A stretch of 64,000 bases of DNA from Glossina fuscipes (GCF_014805625.2 NW_023998465.1:969538-1033537); one strand, 5' to 3'; positions 1-13,578 are shown, counted from the stretch's first letter. Translations and numbers: made by a program. Notes: a model not told the origin generated them from the sequence alone.

Positions 1-1423
1 TTTTATGTACAACAATAATCGAGTATGCTGATAAAAACCACGAAATGTTGATCAGCATTAATTTCTTAGTTGAGTTAGCCACATAAGCCAACCCATTCAT
101 ATATGTAGCGCATCTATTGCTCTATCGATCAGGTTTCTCGAATATAAATAAGATATAAATAAGATAAAATATAAAACTATAATACTTGATCGATAATTTG
201 ATTGAAGTTTGAAAATGCATTTCGAACACAGAAGAACGGACAGCTAAGAAAAGACTAATATAACATGGTTGAACATAGAAGGGCGGTTATTAGAAAACAA
301 CATAGAAGTATTAAACAGCTTCCACGTTTGTTTCATCTCTAAAAACATGCATAGATTCAGCAGGAAATATATGATATTAAAACATAAAACCAAAAGCCAA
401 GCAAAAAATAGTTGTTAAAAAATTAACATTCAGCATTCAAATTTTCTCAATTTTCTTTACGAGTCGCTAATTTCTTGTCTCGACCATCATCTTTTCGACT
501 GATAAATCGATGTGTATATATAAAATCGTTCATCCATTTGAATGGTAAAATAAGAAAATGCCATTAAATTTATCGAGCAATGAGTTATTATCAAATTCAT
601 TTTACACATTGTCATGTGAGATGATGGGAGCTATTATTGTTTACCTCAATGGACCTGAACTGACATAACAAATTATAAAGAAAAGAAAGAAGAATTGAAG
701 GCATTTGTGTTTCGTTTGTCACGTATTCGTTAGCTACGTATCAATGCTAAATTGCGCAAGTAATATTAAAGAATATGTTTTGCGTTTTTACCTTTGTAAA
801 AAGACACGTTTGAAAAGAGGAAGGAAAAGTGCAGTTTTGCTCAATTTAACGCTTACGTTGTTCTGGCGAGCACCACATATAATTAATGAATAATTAATGA
901 ATTAATGCGTTATTAAACCCAAAACTAATGACATTAAGCCGATTTCCATTAATATGACCCCATTTTTGATATCAACATCCCAACAGGCTTGCAAATCTTA
1001 ACGGCGTGTTCATTATGTAACAACTACCAAATTTCAGATATTTTTATATTCTATTAAACATCGAACCAGCGGCCAACATCTTTAAGTTTTTTATAGTAAC
1101 TTTTCCAGCTTCTTCAGTTAATCCCTATTCGCCACCAAGATACTTATTGCGAAATGCTGTCGCGCACATTATTGCGCATGATATTCCACGAATTCTTTGT
1201 GTCAATGGGTTCATTGGTATTGAGAATATGAAATCAGTCAAAGGACGCACCCAAAGTACTTGAGGCCTCTGTTATCAAAAGCAAAAAAAATGCGATTTAG
1301 TGCTTGTTACTTATAATCCACAATAAATACAACGATAATAGTTTACACTCATATTCCATAAATAATCCTAACTCTAACCGTGAAAAAATGTCGCCAACCC
1401 ACCCAGTGTGGCAGCTCTGCATG
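1..1423. other. AT-rich flank, no gene seen
   Basis: No exon-like reading frame, transposase motif or structured RNA is recognisable here. The stretch is AT-rich with short scattered repeats, such as an ATTAATGAAT run near 885-905. It ends where sequence shared with the LINE at 35.77 kb begins. Confidence 0.5.
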
Positions 1424-1842
1424 CGCGATATAGTCGTCTATATTTTGTTTTGCTAATTAATATTTTAATTTTTTGTTGAATTTCGTGGTTATTTTGCCTT
1501 AATGTGTGTAAATTTATAGTATACTGTGAGAAGAAAGTGAGTGAATTCAAGGTAATAGAAGTATTTTTTTTTTACGCTTTGATTCATTGGATTTTTGCAA
1601 ACAAAAATTTGAGCTCTGATATAAGTGTCTTTTCTTTTGTTTTGTTTTTTTATATATTTTTTTTTTGTTTATTTTTTTGGTGTTTGTAGTTTTTTTTTTT
1701 TGCTTGTGCTATCTTGTTACAGTGTCAACGTAACGGAAAAGTTTTGCTCAAATTGATTGATAAATTTTGTGTTGTGGACCTTTTTGCAATTTGTTCTGTC
1801 TTTTCTTCATAATCCTCTTCTGTCTTTTAGACTGGACATAGA

Positions 1843-2790
1843 TTGTTTATATACACCTTGTCGTACGAAAAAGGGGGCGCGGAATATGAAAAATTCGTTA
1901 CGTGTTGGCTTTGCGATTGCTTTGGCCATGCAAAATGTGTCGGTATTATCGGCCGTGCTGCTGATGCAGCCGCTGACCCCTCGGAGGGATTACGATGGTC
2001 ATGTCCTGACGGTAGGCAGCGAGTAATACACTTCTACAAATTGTTCACGGAGACGAGAAATAGTTTCTGTGAGTTGAGTAAAAATCTCGGCTCCTTGTGG
2101 GAAAAGTTTCAGATCATTAAGACTAGGTTTGATGAGTGTCGTTTTATTGAGCACTCCTCTTCTTCCCAAGCTAATAAATTCACAACTCGTAGCGTAGCGT
2201 GTGGTACGTCACCTCTAGTTCCTCCTTAGTCGGATTCGTTGGTGCAAGTTAGCGCTTCCGTAATTTCCTCAAAGAACGTCAGCGTTTTTGATATGGCTGA
2301 GTCGGTCTGTAATAAAAAAGTCACAAATAAGCCGGTAAGTCCTTCTGGTTTAAGCTACGCTATAGTGACAAGAGTATCGCCTCCTAGTGGCGTCACTCAC
2401 TCAACTCAGGCGTCATCGCCTAAAACTAATAAAGAGCAATATAAATCATCCTCTCCCCCCGGCTGTGCGAGTGTGAACGCTGGTCACCAAACTGGGCATG
2501 CTGTACAAACTGCCCCATTGGTAACCCCATCTATGTTCTCTCCAATTCAAGACTCCCCAGGCGTGAGTCCTACTGCTCCTAGCTGTAATGATATTTGCTT
2601 GACGGCAGTTCCTCCCAGAAATGCAATATTTGTGTCAATACTGGCACCGAATACATCTGTGGATAACATAAAAAGTTATCTGGCGGCGAAAGTCCCATCA
2701 GTCAATCTAATGCGGGTAAGTATGTTTAAATCGGCTCCGTCTCAATCTAAAGCAATTGCTTTTTTTTTAAATTCTTGCTTCGACTGAAAA
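1843..2790 (+). pseudogene. LINE copy A ORF1 (PHD-like zinc finger, nucleic-acid-binding protein)
   Basis: The reading frame encodes a cysteine/histidine-rich N-terminus (pattern CWLC..FGHAKC, then CPD), followed by a Ser/Thr/Pro-rich linker (2240-2560) and a short C-terminal part reading AIFVSILAPNTSVDNIKSYL. The same order appears in copies B and C, so this is the element's ORF1. In related LINEs ORF1 binds RNA or acts as a chaperone in the ribonucleoprotein. The second half of the zinc finger is damaged (CPDGRQR in place of CPDCR), and a TAG at about 2227 separates the finger from the linker. The frame is therefore broken in at least one place. Confidence 0.75.
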
Positions 2791-2815
2791 CATCGATATG
2801 TTATTAAATAAACCA

Positions 2816-5123
2816 TTGTGGCTGGTTGGATCCTTAATCAAGGAAATTATCCCACGTGATCGACCCCGTAATACTAATGCAATAGTCCTTTCCCCTTCAA
2901 GAAACTAAATGTTTCTTCAGGCTCACTATCTCTGATTTATCAAAATGTTCGGGGACTAAATTCAAAAATTCTTTATACCTTCCTAACTTCAGTGAGCAAG
3001 GAATTCTCCTGTTTGGCGTTCACTGAAACTTGATCTACATTTGTCTGAACTTTTCCACAATTCTTTCTAGGTTTTCAGAAATGATCGATTGGATCGCATT
3101 GGTGGTGGTGTATTAATGGCCATATCTTCGTCATTTCATAACAAACAACTATTTATAACCTGCTATTTTCCTTATTCCGTGGCAAGGCATAGATTTAACT
3201 CCCTCAACCTCCATTATTATTGCATATACCTTCAGTTCATTAAATCCTCTCTGTTTACTAATCCTAAATATTTTTTTAAATTTGTTAACTCAAAAAGAAA
3301 AATTTTCATGCATTCCTCGCATGTTTCTTTTAATGGCTCTGATTCTTCGGATGATTTTGAAATCTCAAATCTGTTTGCTGAGTACTTCCGTCAAAACTTT
3401 TCGACTGCTAACTCCAATTTATCCGCAAAGTGCCCATATCCTATAACTAACTTGGTTTCAATTCCTAATTTGGTTATTGCTGAAAATGATGTTTTTAAAG
3501 GCTTGAGCTCTCTAAAATATACTTGTGCGCGTGGACCTGGTGGAATTCCATCCTGTGTGCTTAAATCTTGCGCTGTCGAGTTATATGGTGTTATCTCTAA
3601 GATTTTTAAGCGGTCTTTGAATTTAGGTGTTTTCCCTTTGTGTTGAAAGAAAATTTTCCTTATTCCCACTCACAAAAGTGGAAGTAGACAACTTGTTGAG
3701 AACTACAGAGGCATAGCCAAGTTGAGTGTCTTGTCCACGCTGTTTGAGCGAATTGTGACTCAGCATTTGGCATTTGCCATTAATCCGTATATTTCTCCGC
3801 ACCAGTATGGCTTTCGGAAAGGGCGACCTACGGTCACCAATTTGATAGAGCTTACTTGTCATGTTTTCAAGACTTTTTCTAGTGGCTCTCGCACAGATGT
3901 AATGTACACTGATTTAAACCATAACTTACTTATCTTTAAACTCCAAGCCTTCGCCTTCCCTTTCTATTTAGTGAAATGGATAAGCTCTTATCTGCACAAT
4001 AGATCCTTCAGGGTTTTGTTTAACTTCATCACCTCGAATGAATTCCCCGTTACGTCTGGCGTACCTCAAGGAAGTCACTTAGGTCCCATTTTATTTAGTT
4101 TATACATTAACGATCTTCCATCGGTGGTTAATTCCAACCAGATCTTAATGTATGCGGATGATGTGAAACTGTTTTCCTCCTTCTCTGTTGAGTCCTAATC
4201 ACATCAGCTTCAAGGTGACATGGATAATTTTGTTGCATGGTGCTCTGTGAATCTTCTGAGACTAAATCTGAGTAAATGTAAGAAGCTTTCTTTCTCAAGA
4301 AGAAACTCATTCATTACTCAGTATTTCATTGATTCGCACAAGTTGGAAGATGTCGATTCGTTCACAGATTTAGGCGTTCTATTTGACTATAGATTACGTT
4401 TTTACTTGCACATTGAGCTCTCGTTAAGCAAAGCTAGGTCCACGCTTGGTTTTATAAAGAAGTGGTCCAATGAGCTTGATGATGCTTATAGTACTAAAAG
4501 GCTGTACATGTGTTTGGTTAGACCAATACTAGAGTATGCCTCTGTTGTGTGGTCTGCTTCTTATAGGTGCTATGTTGATTCAATTGAATCTGTTCAAAGG
4601 CAATTCTTGATTTTTGCCCTTAGGAATTTGGGTTGGGATAAGATTGCCTCTCTTCCCCCCTATGAAAATAGGTTACGTCTGTTGTCCTTACCGTCTCTCG
4701 AGAAACGTAGATTGGTTCTTGGTGTTTCCTTCGTAATCAAAGTAATAAATGGCGCTATTTGGCTCGCCTGCATTACTTGGTGAAATAAGCTTTAATGTCC
4801 CCAGCCGCTTCTCTAGGCGCTTTACCTTGGTTAAGCTTAGTCAATGTAAATATAATTATAAGCTGTTTAAGCCGCTCAGAGCTGATTGCAGGAACCTGTC
4901 TATCAATTATTCTCATTATCGGACTCTTGACAGTCCATTAAAGCAACATTGCTTAATGCGCGTAATTTCCCCATGTCGTACTGAAAGTACCTCTTAACCT
5001 TAAAATGTTTTATATTTTTGAGAGGCAAATTGCTAATGTGACTGCTGTGTATCAGTCTGAATTGAAGCAGCTTTTAAAAACTGTTAAGCAAGAGAAACTT
5101 ACAAAATTCTTCAAACCATTGCC
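2816..5123 (+). pseudogene. LINE copy A ORF2 (endonuclease remnant plus reverse transcriptase)
   Basis: The 5' part keeps only scraps of the APE-type endonuclease (RIGGGVLMAI near 3095-3125). The GDFN block is deleted. The reverse transcriptase follows in several frames: NYRGIAKLSVL (3700-3730), QYGFRKGRPTVTNL, SGVPQGSHLGPILF (4050-4095) and the catalytic YADD at 4151-4162. The thumb and C-terminal region contains LGFIKKW and LEYASVVWS. The first catalytic Asp region is shortened, reading TDLNHNLL where copy C has SKAFDMVNH. The copy cannot encode a working protein. Confidence 0.8.
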
Positions 5124-5371
5124 TAAGCCTTAAAATAATTATTCAAAATATTCAAAAACTTCAATTAAATTGATTTTTTTATATATTTGATTTTTTTTTT
5201 TATTTTGTCACCTAGGAACATATCCCCTATAATCCCATATAAATTACCATTCCATATTCACGGTTTCTGTATTCGCGGCATTGTTATGAAACGTATACCC
5301 CGCGAATAAGGAGGTTTTACTGTATAAGTAGAATAAATAAATAAATAAATTAATTAATTAATTAATAAATA

Positions 5372-5841
5372 TTATAGACTATTCAAACTTAAACAAAAAC
5401 GACAAAAAAAAAAAATTTGTGACGTGTGCGGTGAGAATGCTGTGAATGAACGAAGGACAGGAGTGGTTTGCTCGATTCCGTTGCGGAAATTTCAATGTCA
5501 AAGGTGCACTTCATCGTCACTGATAAAGTCGACGAAATTTTGCAACTGGAGGGGAGCGTGTGCGTGCGTTTGCTTAAGGGAGCAAAAGCAATAGAATCGT
5601 CAATTCTCATTTTTAGTATTTTGATGTAAATATTTGTCTATTATTTATATGAATTGCTTTTTTTTGAGAATTATTATTTATCATTTTTCTAAATACCTAT
5701 CTATTTACCGCGAAAAAATTTTTCTTATACTTATTTTTTCTGAAATCTGCTATATACATTTTGCCTATTTATTAGGCAACTGTGAGCGATCTTCCACACC
5801 ACCCACAAAGTATATTGCACTAGGCATATTAGCAATTATTT
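5372..5841. other. Spacer, no gene seen
   Basis: No supported gene. The short reading frames here show no family signature and no splice context. Confidence 0.4.
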
Positions 5842-5972
5842 TATTATTGTAATTATTATTAATTTAGCCAGAGCATAAACTCTAAGAGTAAAGTCATAAA
5901 GCACTAGCATCTAAAGCTATCGAGATTTATTGAAGACTCTACCGCACTTGAGATTTGAACCCACGACCATTA
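5842..5972 (-). repeat. tRNA-derived SINE, 5'-truncated copy
   Basis: The reverse complement carries a tRNA B-box-like GGGTTCAAATCTC, then CAAGTGCGGTAGAGT, then a body with GATGCTAGTGCTTTA, and ends in AAT-type repeats. This matches the full copy at 38313-38496 throughout. Similar 11-12-base sequences (GCAATTATTTT on the left, GCGATTATTTT on the right) flank it and may be the target duplication. The A box is missing, so the copy is truncated at its head. Confidence 0.75.
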
Positions 5973-6634
5973 GGCGATTATTTTTTAAATGGCTGCTTCC
6001 TTTCTTTTTGTTCCTATCGTCAGTTACCAAACTGTTGGATCAAAATTTTACGTTCTTACAAAGAAGCACCTTAAACAGTCTAAATAATTAAACCGATTCG
6101 AAATTTTCAATTGTACCCATATATACTTTGAAAGCTTCATATTGGATAGCAATATTTGAATTAAATAGAATAGGAATGCATATAAATTTTATATATATAA
6201 CTTTGAAGCATGTCAAGTCGTAACACTTTAGCGGTATAATGGGTGGAGGTGTCATCACGGGAATTCGGATATTTATGTGTCGAACTGGGTTCGATTTCGC
6301 GCGGGTTCATTTTTAGTTTGTTTTTATTTAAGTGGGATTTTGGGCAAAGTCGAACATTGATGAAAGTGCAGAAATTGGAAATAATTATAGGTTTTTTTTT
6401 TTAAATCACTATCATAATAATAATTGGAAAAGTATATACGTACATTGTGGATTATTATTAAGAAAAATAAGCATAAGGAAAACTTTTTGGCAGTAAGTAG
6501 GCATATAAAAATATAACAGTAATCCTACAAAAAAAAGGCAAGCTTTATTACTTTATCATTTATGAGAAACTAATTATACGCTACACCACTCGTCCAAAAA
6601 TAGTTCTAGGTGGATCCTAATTTTGTAGACTTCA

Positions 6635-7225
6635 TTGTACCCTATATCACTTGTGGTACGGGGTACATTAACTTATGCGATCGTATGTAACATCCGGAAG
6701 GGCTTAAGATGAACCGAACCGTTTATTATACCAATCCATTCAGAATCATTATCTGAATTGATCTGCATCTGTCTGTCCGTCTGTCCGCCTCTCTGTTTGA
6801 TATCTGTCCACGCAAATTTTTGTTCAAGCTACAGGTCGAAATTTTGGAGATATTTTGATGTAATTTGGTATAGTGACGTTTTTTCGCCCAAGGACGGACG
6901 CTACTGAACATGGTTCTGATCGGTCCTTTTTTTCGACCAATCCCCATATAACGTTCTATTCTGAAAAGTCATTACAAAAAAAAGTATGTAATATTCAAAA
7001 TTTCGCCGCAAAAGTATCTAAAGAGTAGTATTTCGGTATTCTAAATTGATGTGAAAACTTCAAAGTTTTATAGAGTTCACATTTGAATGAAATTAATATA
7101 ATATTATGGGTCAATTCCTATCACCACTTGTTAAAATTTAGACTTCTGCATTCTACACACGACCGTATTAGGTTAATATACCCTGTACTACAAGTGGGTG
7201 ATGTGTGGTATAAGGAACTTTACAA
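6635..7225 (+). repeat. Non-coding interspersed repeat, family R1, copy 1
   Basis: It begins with TACCCTATATCACTTGTGG and ends with the related ATACCCTGTACTACAAGTGG, so the termini are versions of one motif. The interior has the run CTGTCTGTCCGTCTGTCCG at about 6768-6788, then a region related to CAAGCTACAGGTCGAAATTT and TTTGGTATAGTGACG. The same order occurs at 10060, 19485 (minus), 12150 (minus) and 42985. No protein is encoded. It looks like a non-autonomous element of unknown class. Confidence 0.6.
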
Positions 7226-9359
7226 AATTTGCACCATCTAGTGCTATTATTGTATCCATCCGTTTGAAAGGATTAAACTTGTACTACATTAGGTTGCCGC
7301 TTGCCCAGAACTACGCAAGTGAAAAATATACCTTTATATATAAACAATTTATAATTTTTGTGTTCTATAATAGAAATAAGAATTGTGTCCGACAATCTGG
7401 TGTATTGTGGTGTAAACGGTCGTCCTTGTCCGACTATAATGTTCTTACTTGTTTTTGACAAGATGATGGAGAAAACGAACGTTTGGTTTACTAAGGACGT
7501 TGACTGCAGCGAGCGCACACGGAACTTACTGGGCTTTACTTTAAGCGTGTTATTATAAAAACATTTGGAAAAATAGAAAACAGTTAAAATTGCTTAAGCA
7601 AGAATTAAGCATTAGTTTATAAAATTTTATTCGTTTGTAAAATTCAATTTTGAAGTATAAACAATATAATAATATATAATAGTAATATTATTTGAATGGA
7701 CGCCGTGTAGAGAGAGAATGCGAAAACATATCAAGAAACGTTATCGGAGTTTTCGCCCATGCAAATAAAGAGAATAAAAAGGAAAGCATATAAATGGCTG
7801 CCAATTACCAGCGTTACTACTATTATTGATGGCTGACTCCTAAGATTCTCACAGTCTCAAGTTAAAAGAAAACGTCGGAACCTCTCCGTGAGTTCACACA
7901 TATATCAAAGTGATTTCTTAAGAAACCCAGTATCAAAGAAAGCTGGGGTCGGATTAGGGTAATCTAGCTATAGTACGACATAATGGAATTTTGTGACATT
8001 AATAGGATATGTATAACAAAAACATTATACGGAGAAGTGGAAGAAAACATTAATAAATCAAATGTAAAATTTGGTAAAGAAATTAATGAAAAAAGCGGAA
8101 TATATGAAAAATGATATAGAACAAAATTTAATAAATTGAATTAAGTATGCCACTGTTTATTTAAATTGTCTATTTTTTCTTTTGTTAATAGCTAGCTTGC
8201 TATTTATAATTTCCATACAAAGTTTGTTTGTATGTATCCTGCTCAAACAGGCCAAGGTTTTTAAGAATACATTTTCAATAGTTCTTAGTGATGCCTTGTT
8301 TCCACGTTTTGTCGTTCCTGGAATTTTTTTCGTTAATTCCTTTTCGTTTATTATGCTATGCAAAAGAACCGATTATTATTATTTGATTTTATTGCCTTTG
8401 CCAACATTTTAGAATTTCAGAAATTAACTAATCTTCCTATGGCTATTGAGTTTATTGAATGTGTGCTTTTGCACTTACATTTTAATGTACTTTCCCTTTA
8501 CACATGGAGTTTAATAGCTATTTTGCTCTTAAGCTAAAATATGAAGTTCGACATCGAGCAAACACTCATACGCTGTCGAGTGCCATCAAACGAATTCTTG
8601 TTAACGAGAACCAACCAAAATGCACATTCGACGTCGAGTTCGCTTGATAACGAGAACCGTAAATCAGTTTGTATATAAGCGTTCTGACATCATCACTAAA
8701 AATATAATTACCTGTTTAAATTTACTACATGCAAGTAAATATTTGTGTTAGAAAAAAGAAAGTAATAAAGAAACTGCGAACTTAATAAGCATTCTTTGTA
8801 AGCGAGGCGCCAATACTCGCAAACGGTTTGTAGTCAACATGCTTTAGAAAATAAATCGCAAGCTGGGTAGAGTTTTGGGTTTTGAAATTTCTTACTATTC
8901 TCTGCACGATGCAAGTCATGTATGATTGAAAAACAAAATATATGTACATTCATAGGAGAACAACTCAACTCTATTTTAACAATCCCCAACTAATAACATA
9001 AATATAGGTCGAGAGTTTAGCTGGAAGAGAGGAAAATGACTATCGTATAAATAAATAATAAAACAGAGAATGAAGTGTACGTTATGAAATCTGTAATATA
9101 AATATTTTCAGCATTACGTTACTGTTATTGGAAAAAATTTTTGTCATCCGCACCTCAACAAAACAGTGTACTAAAACAAATGTGAGTGTTTTTTTTATAT
9201 AAGCTGTTGATGGAATGTAAATGTCCTTTTAGCTCCTTTATTAGTTTTTGCTTCATCGGCTATAACTACGTTAGGGCAATAAAACGGTTGATTGTCCCGC
9301 TAATAGAGGTCCGCAAGTGGCCATGACAGATTCTGAACTTTTTTGTGAAGCCATGCTAA
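7226..9359. other. AT-rich desert, no gene seen
   Basis: No conserved coding segment was recognised on either strand. Between about 8545 and 8665 there is a small direct repeat around TAACGAGAACC, too short to assign. Confidence 0.4.
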
Positions 9360-9369
9360 AAAACTAACA

Positions 9370-9670
9370 TCGCAATGAGCACAGACAAAGTCGGATTGCC
9401 ATTGGAAGCAATGCACAGAACAACGGCAAACAAAAACATTTACAAGACATTCCGGTACTGTACATTACATAAGCTACTGGAACTAAGAAGGATCGATCTC
9501 CTTTTGGTCGCAGGCCTCCTGTAGGGATCATAATTCCTCAGTTATCAGCTGGAAAACATGAATATCTCCGACACCGGTTCATGCAGATTGTACCATCATA
9601 TCCTATGTGAATGCGAGGCCATCTGCAGAAACAGACACAAAGTGTTTGGCGAGGAATGCCCACACAATAA
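9370..9670 (+). pseudogene. LINE RNase H-tail remnant
   Basis: In shifting frames the segment reads HKLLELRRIDLLLVAGLL, then ISDTGSCRLYHHILCECEAI and RNRHKVFG. The LVGLLTGH...C..C......HILCECEAL pattern is the well-known tail after the RNase H domain of I/LOA/R1-type LINEs. It is not part of the family of LINE copies A-C. At least two frame changes and a stop make it a dead fragment. No element ends are visible. Confidence 0.5.
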
Positions 9671-10059
9671 TATTAAGTTTCGCGTTTCAATTTAAAAATA
9701 CTCCGTTTGTCTGCAGTATAATACATATCTCCGTTTCAAAGCTCTTATGCAATGTTACAACTAAATATATGCTCATCAAAAAAATGTAAGTGTCACTATT
9801 CCTACCCTTTATTCTTTTATACAGCGTCGCAAAACTAATACACCCTAATCAAAATGTGTTAAATAATAAAACCAAGTACATCACTTTTCGGTTAATGCTA
9901 AATTGTCAATCGGTTTGTGTTTTTGACATATATACATGTATTTAGTTTTTATATATATGCAGATACGGAAACCATGTCCGGGAAAATTATTGTTAAAGTC
10001 TTTCAAGAGAGAACAACAAAACAGTAGAAGCTAGAACGTAATATTAAAATTGAAAATTG

Positions 10060-10380
10060 TCATTACACCCTACGCCACTTGCCGTACAAATTTGTAAATT
10101 TGTGCCGACTTATACGACACGCAGAAGAACTAGAAATAGATCCACTTTTTAATATACCGATCGGCTCAGAATCACTTTCTAACTTTTGTCTGTCCGTCTT
10201 GTTCCCTTGTGTTCAGCAGACAGACAGTAATTTTTTAATATTTTAATGAAATTTTGTAAATTGACGAATTTTAGTCCAAGAATGAACGGTATTGAAAATA
10301 GTTCGGATCGAACCACTTTTTGACCATTACCCACATAAAATCTTATTTTCAATACTCTTTACATGACCACACAATAGTAT
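10060..10380 (+). repeat. Interspersed repeat family R1, copy 2
   Basis: It begins TTACACCCTACGCCACTTG and contains TTGTCTGTCCGTCTTGTTCC (about 10184-10204), followed by a segment related to AATTTTGTAAATTGACG and a stretch ending near GAACCACTTTTTGACC. This is the same order as the copy at 6635. It is truncated at its 3' end and non-coding. Confidence 0.55.
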
Positions 10381-12149
10381 TTTGACTTGCTTTTTATTAA
10401 TTGTTTACTAATTTAAATTCATGTTGATGCGTTCAACCTCATAAGAGCGTTAGCCGTCTGAGAAGCTGTAATTGCTGTCAGATTCAACGCAAATTCATTC
10501 ATTTTTCAAACTTTTAATATGAGGACTAAATAAACATTTTCGTTGCTCGATGTTAAGCGATTGACTCTTTCTTTACTTCAGTAGCGTTTTCGCAAAAAGG
10601 CAAATCTCCAGAAACAGTGTGAAACCTTCTTTATTAATATTATTTAATCTGTGTTTGCGAGAATAAGGATAAAAATACGTAATTAGTAACGGAATATTAA
10701 AAAATCGATGTTGGCATAGTCAAGTAAAAATTATTTGCTCGTTTCCTCCGTTAAGAATGCGCTCGCAAGTTTTGTTACGCCGCTGTTCACGTGCTTCTTT
10801 TTTTTATAGTTTATTTATTATCATTGTGATGACGTCATCTTGTTGATCTGAAAAACATTTTGCATATATTATATGCAGTGCAGGCGGCTATGCAAATGAT
10901 ATTTAAGAGCGATGTTTTTAAATTATAAATGCTACCTGGTTAGCCAATTTTATGTCCGAGGAAACAATAATTGTGAAAATAAGACGACGTAGTGTTTTTA
11001 GAACAACTGTAAATTCCAATCCAAAAATTCACACATTCGAAACACAGTTGGAATAAACACTAAGGACGTATTCAACGCCGCGGAAATATTGATTGTTCAT
11101 AATTGAAAGCATTTCTAAAACAAATTAATTTTATTGATTAAGTAATAGGTTCGTCTTTTTAAGAACACTCCGTACGACAGATTTCTGTCATTGGTAATAC
11201 GGTTTTCTATATGTCTGATATTCGTAGTTTTAAAGTCCATTTATATTATTTTTAAAAAAATTTTTAAATTGTCGATCATCATCATCCACTTAAAACCAAA
11301 ACTCTTGCAAATAACTTTTTGTTTGATATTGAAAACAAAAAACAGAAATTACATTCATATATTATTCGTATATTCTTGGATTTGTATTCCTATAAGTATT
11401 CCTATAAATATTCGGAAGGCTGTATTTGAAGACACAAAAGGTTGTTTTTTTTTTTTTATATTACTGGTGTTTTACTTAATCCAACTCCCTTTATATTTTC
11501 TCTTCTTTGGTATATATATATATCCCTTATAAATTTAACATTGTAACTTGGTATAAAAAAATAATTACAAAAATTAATACTTATTATTCGCTACGTTTTC
11601 AGTGAGTAATGTGCGTGTCTCAAATTTATAGAATGATTTAACTTACAAAGTTTGCCAAAAACTTACATTTCAAACGAGCGCATTACTCACTTTGAAAGAC
11701 GAAAGAATTCTTGAACTTGGCCGACCTGTGTGATGACTCATCGCCTTACGTAATAATAATTCCCAATATATAGCTAATGAACAAACAACCGCAAACTTTT
11801 ATTTGCCCAGTTGATGCGCATTAAATATAAACATTACTACAATATACCAAATGAAAAATTAATTGTTACATTCTAGCGTTCAAGTGTGTGTAATTGTTTA
11901 ATAATCGAACATCACTTCGTCTTGTTTTACTTGTTCGTCTTCCTACTGCAAGTAGAGTTCTTTTAGGCAATTACTGTAAATGCGTGGATAAGAAACGAAC
12001 TTACGGTTCATTTCCAAATCTGAAAATTATTTCAAGGTTACAAGAAAATTTTATGGTTCCCAGAGAACGTTTAATATTTTCTCAAAAAAACAAGTAAAAA
12101 TCGCGCTCTATTAAATAGCCCACGCTGCCCTACTGTTATTTATACAACT
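10381..12149. other. AT-rich desert, no gene seen
   Basis: The longest frame (near 11191-11532) is a low-complexity Ile/Phe-rich translation of AT-rich DNA, with no domain or splice context. No gene is supported. Confidence 0.4.
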
Positions 12150-12450
12150 TTTTAAAATAACACGTTATAAGAGAAGTAATCGAAACAATGGTCCGACCCA
12201 TGCTTCAATAGCATTTTTCAGTGGTCCAAGACGTGTCTTTGAACCAAATTTTATCAAAACGTCTCAAAATAATGTAGTGTGCACAATAAACACAAGTAAA
12301 CAAGACGGACAGATGCGCTTAAATCAAATCAGAAAATAATTCTGATTCGATAGATAAATTAAAAGGTAGGTCTATCTCAAGTCCTACTAAGTATTCCGTA
12401 CTTCCGCTTAAACTTCATATACCCTTATATTACGACTTGTGTGATGTGTA
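12150..12450 (-). repeat. Interspersed repeat family R1, copy 3
   Basis: Plus-strand AACAAGACGGACAGATG (about 12301) is the reverse complement of the CATCTGTCCGTCTTGTT core of the family. The flank holds the related terminus CCCTTATATTACGACTTGTG near 12421. It is inverted relative to copies 1 and 2. Confidence 0.55.
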
Positions 12451-13578
12451 AAGCGTAGTAGTTTAAAGGAAAGGTATGCAAAACACATGCAGAAAAAGTA
12501 TAGTATTGTATCTAAATCATTGGAATTTAGGATATTTCACTCTTTTTCCCTAGAAAAAATTCAAACGCTGCAGCCAAGTTCGATTTTAATATACCTTACA
12601 GCATCCCGATTAATACACATCTGCATTTACCTTCCCCATAAAATACCAAAAATTTTATTCTGCTATGTTAAAAGTCTCTTTTTAATGAGGACGCTTATAT
12701 GGGAGGCAGTAATTTTCTTGTCAAAAAATTTGTAGTTCTTCATATATTTTCTGGATAAAAAACAATTATATCTTCTTGCCCTATAAAGATTTGTTTCAAG
12801 AGGCCCCTTACATGGGATAGCCAATGAAGTCCAAATTTACCACAGTAAGCTAACACTTCATAAATGCTGGTCCCGACTATTTTCATCATAACTTATTAGT
12901 TTTTTTTAAAAAATCCATACTTTGTAAGAGCGTTTATAACCAGGTTCTAAAATCCTATCCAAATTTTTCAGATTGGTTTACTAAACCAACATAATATTTC
13001 TCACCGAATTTTGTTGGGAAACGTTAAAAATTGAAAAATTTCCTCTTGTAAGGACTTCTTTTAAAGAGGAGGATGATCAAAAATAGTTTACCTAATATGA
13101 ATCTATGTTCGCACAGATGTAAACAAATTGTATTCGAGGTAATAATAATCTACATTTACTACAAAAAAAATGACAAAAATGAAACACAAAACCAAAACTT
13201 TAGAATATAATTGTAACATATAGGTGAGATATAAATTATTAAATGAACAACTTTCACTAAGTAATACTTCAAAATGAGATTTTACACATAATCGGCAAAA
13301 AAGGAACTCATTCCATGAAATCTATCTAAACCAAAACTATTAAATACAACTGTGGAACTTCTAAAGAGAGAAATTCAGAGAAAGAGAAAAGCTAGTACTT
13401 ACATTTAGAGCTGTCTGCGTGTTTTTAAAAAAGTTTTAAAGAAAATATATTTATTATTAGTGGAAATATAAGAGCGATATTTAAACATTTTGTTTTATAT
13501 ATTTCTTTGCATATGGGAATGATAATATCGTGCTCCTCTTATGTTCTAATGAATTAATATAGTAAAGTGCTATTAGTA
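12451..13578. other. AT-rich desert, no gene seen
   Basis: No gene, RNA or complete repeat was recognised. 12580-12720 resembles diverged family R1 material but is too weak to annotate. Confidence 0.35.

Larger units (their letters stand above)
1424..5371 (+). mobile_element. Non-LTR retrotransposon (LINE), copy A, decayed
   Basis: This is a LINE with a PHD-like zinc-finger ORF1 and an endonuclease/reverse-transcriptase ORF2. The 5' boundary is set by the point where it aligns with copy B (the start of shared sequence near 35770, opposite strand). The 3' end is a run of TAAA-type repeats (about 5330-5371). Copy A lacks the middle of the endonuclease: reading jumps from LFITCYFP straight to YSVARHRF near 3172, where copies B and C carry about 600 more bases with the (G)DFN motif. 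Stops and frameshifts break the rest. Domain order, the TAAA-type tail and lack of a visible RNase H suggest the CR1/Jockey group; the exact clade is not resolved. Confidence 0.85.

Noticed and set aside
705..893. Small plus-strand ORF
   Set aside because: No ATG at its start, biased by AT-rich sequence, no homologue recognised.
8545..8665. Terminal inverted repeats around TAACGAGAACC
   Set aside because: The two copies are in direct orientation and too short and diverged to define an element.
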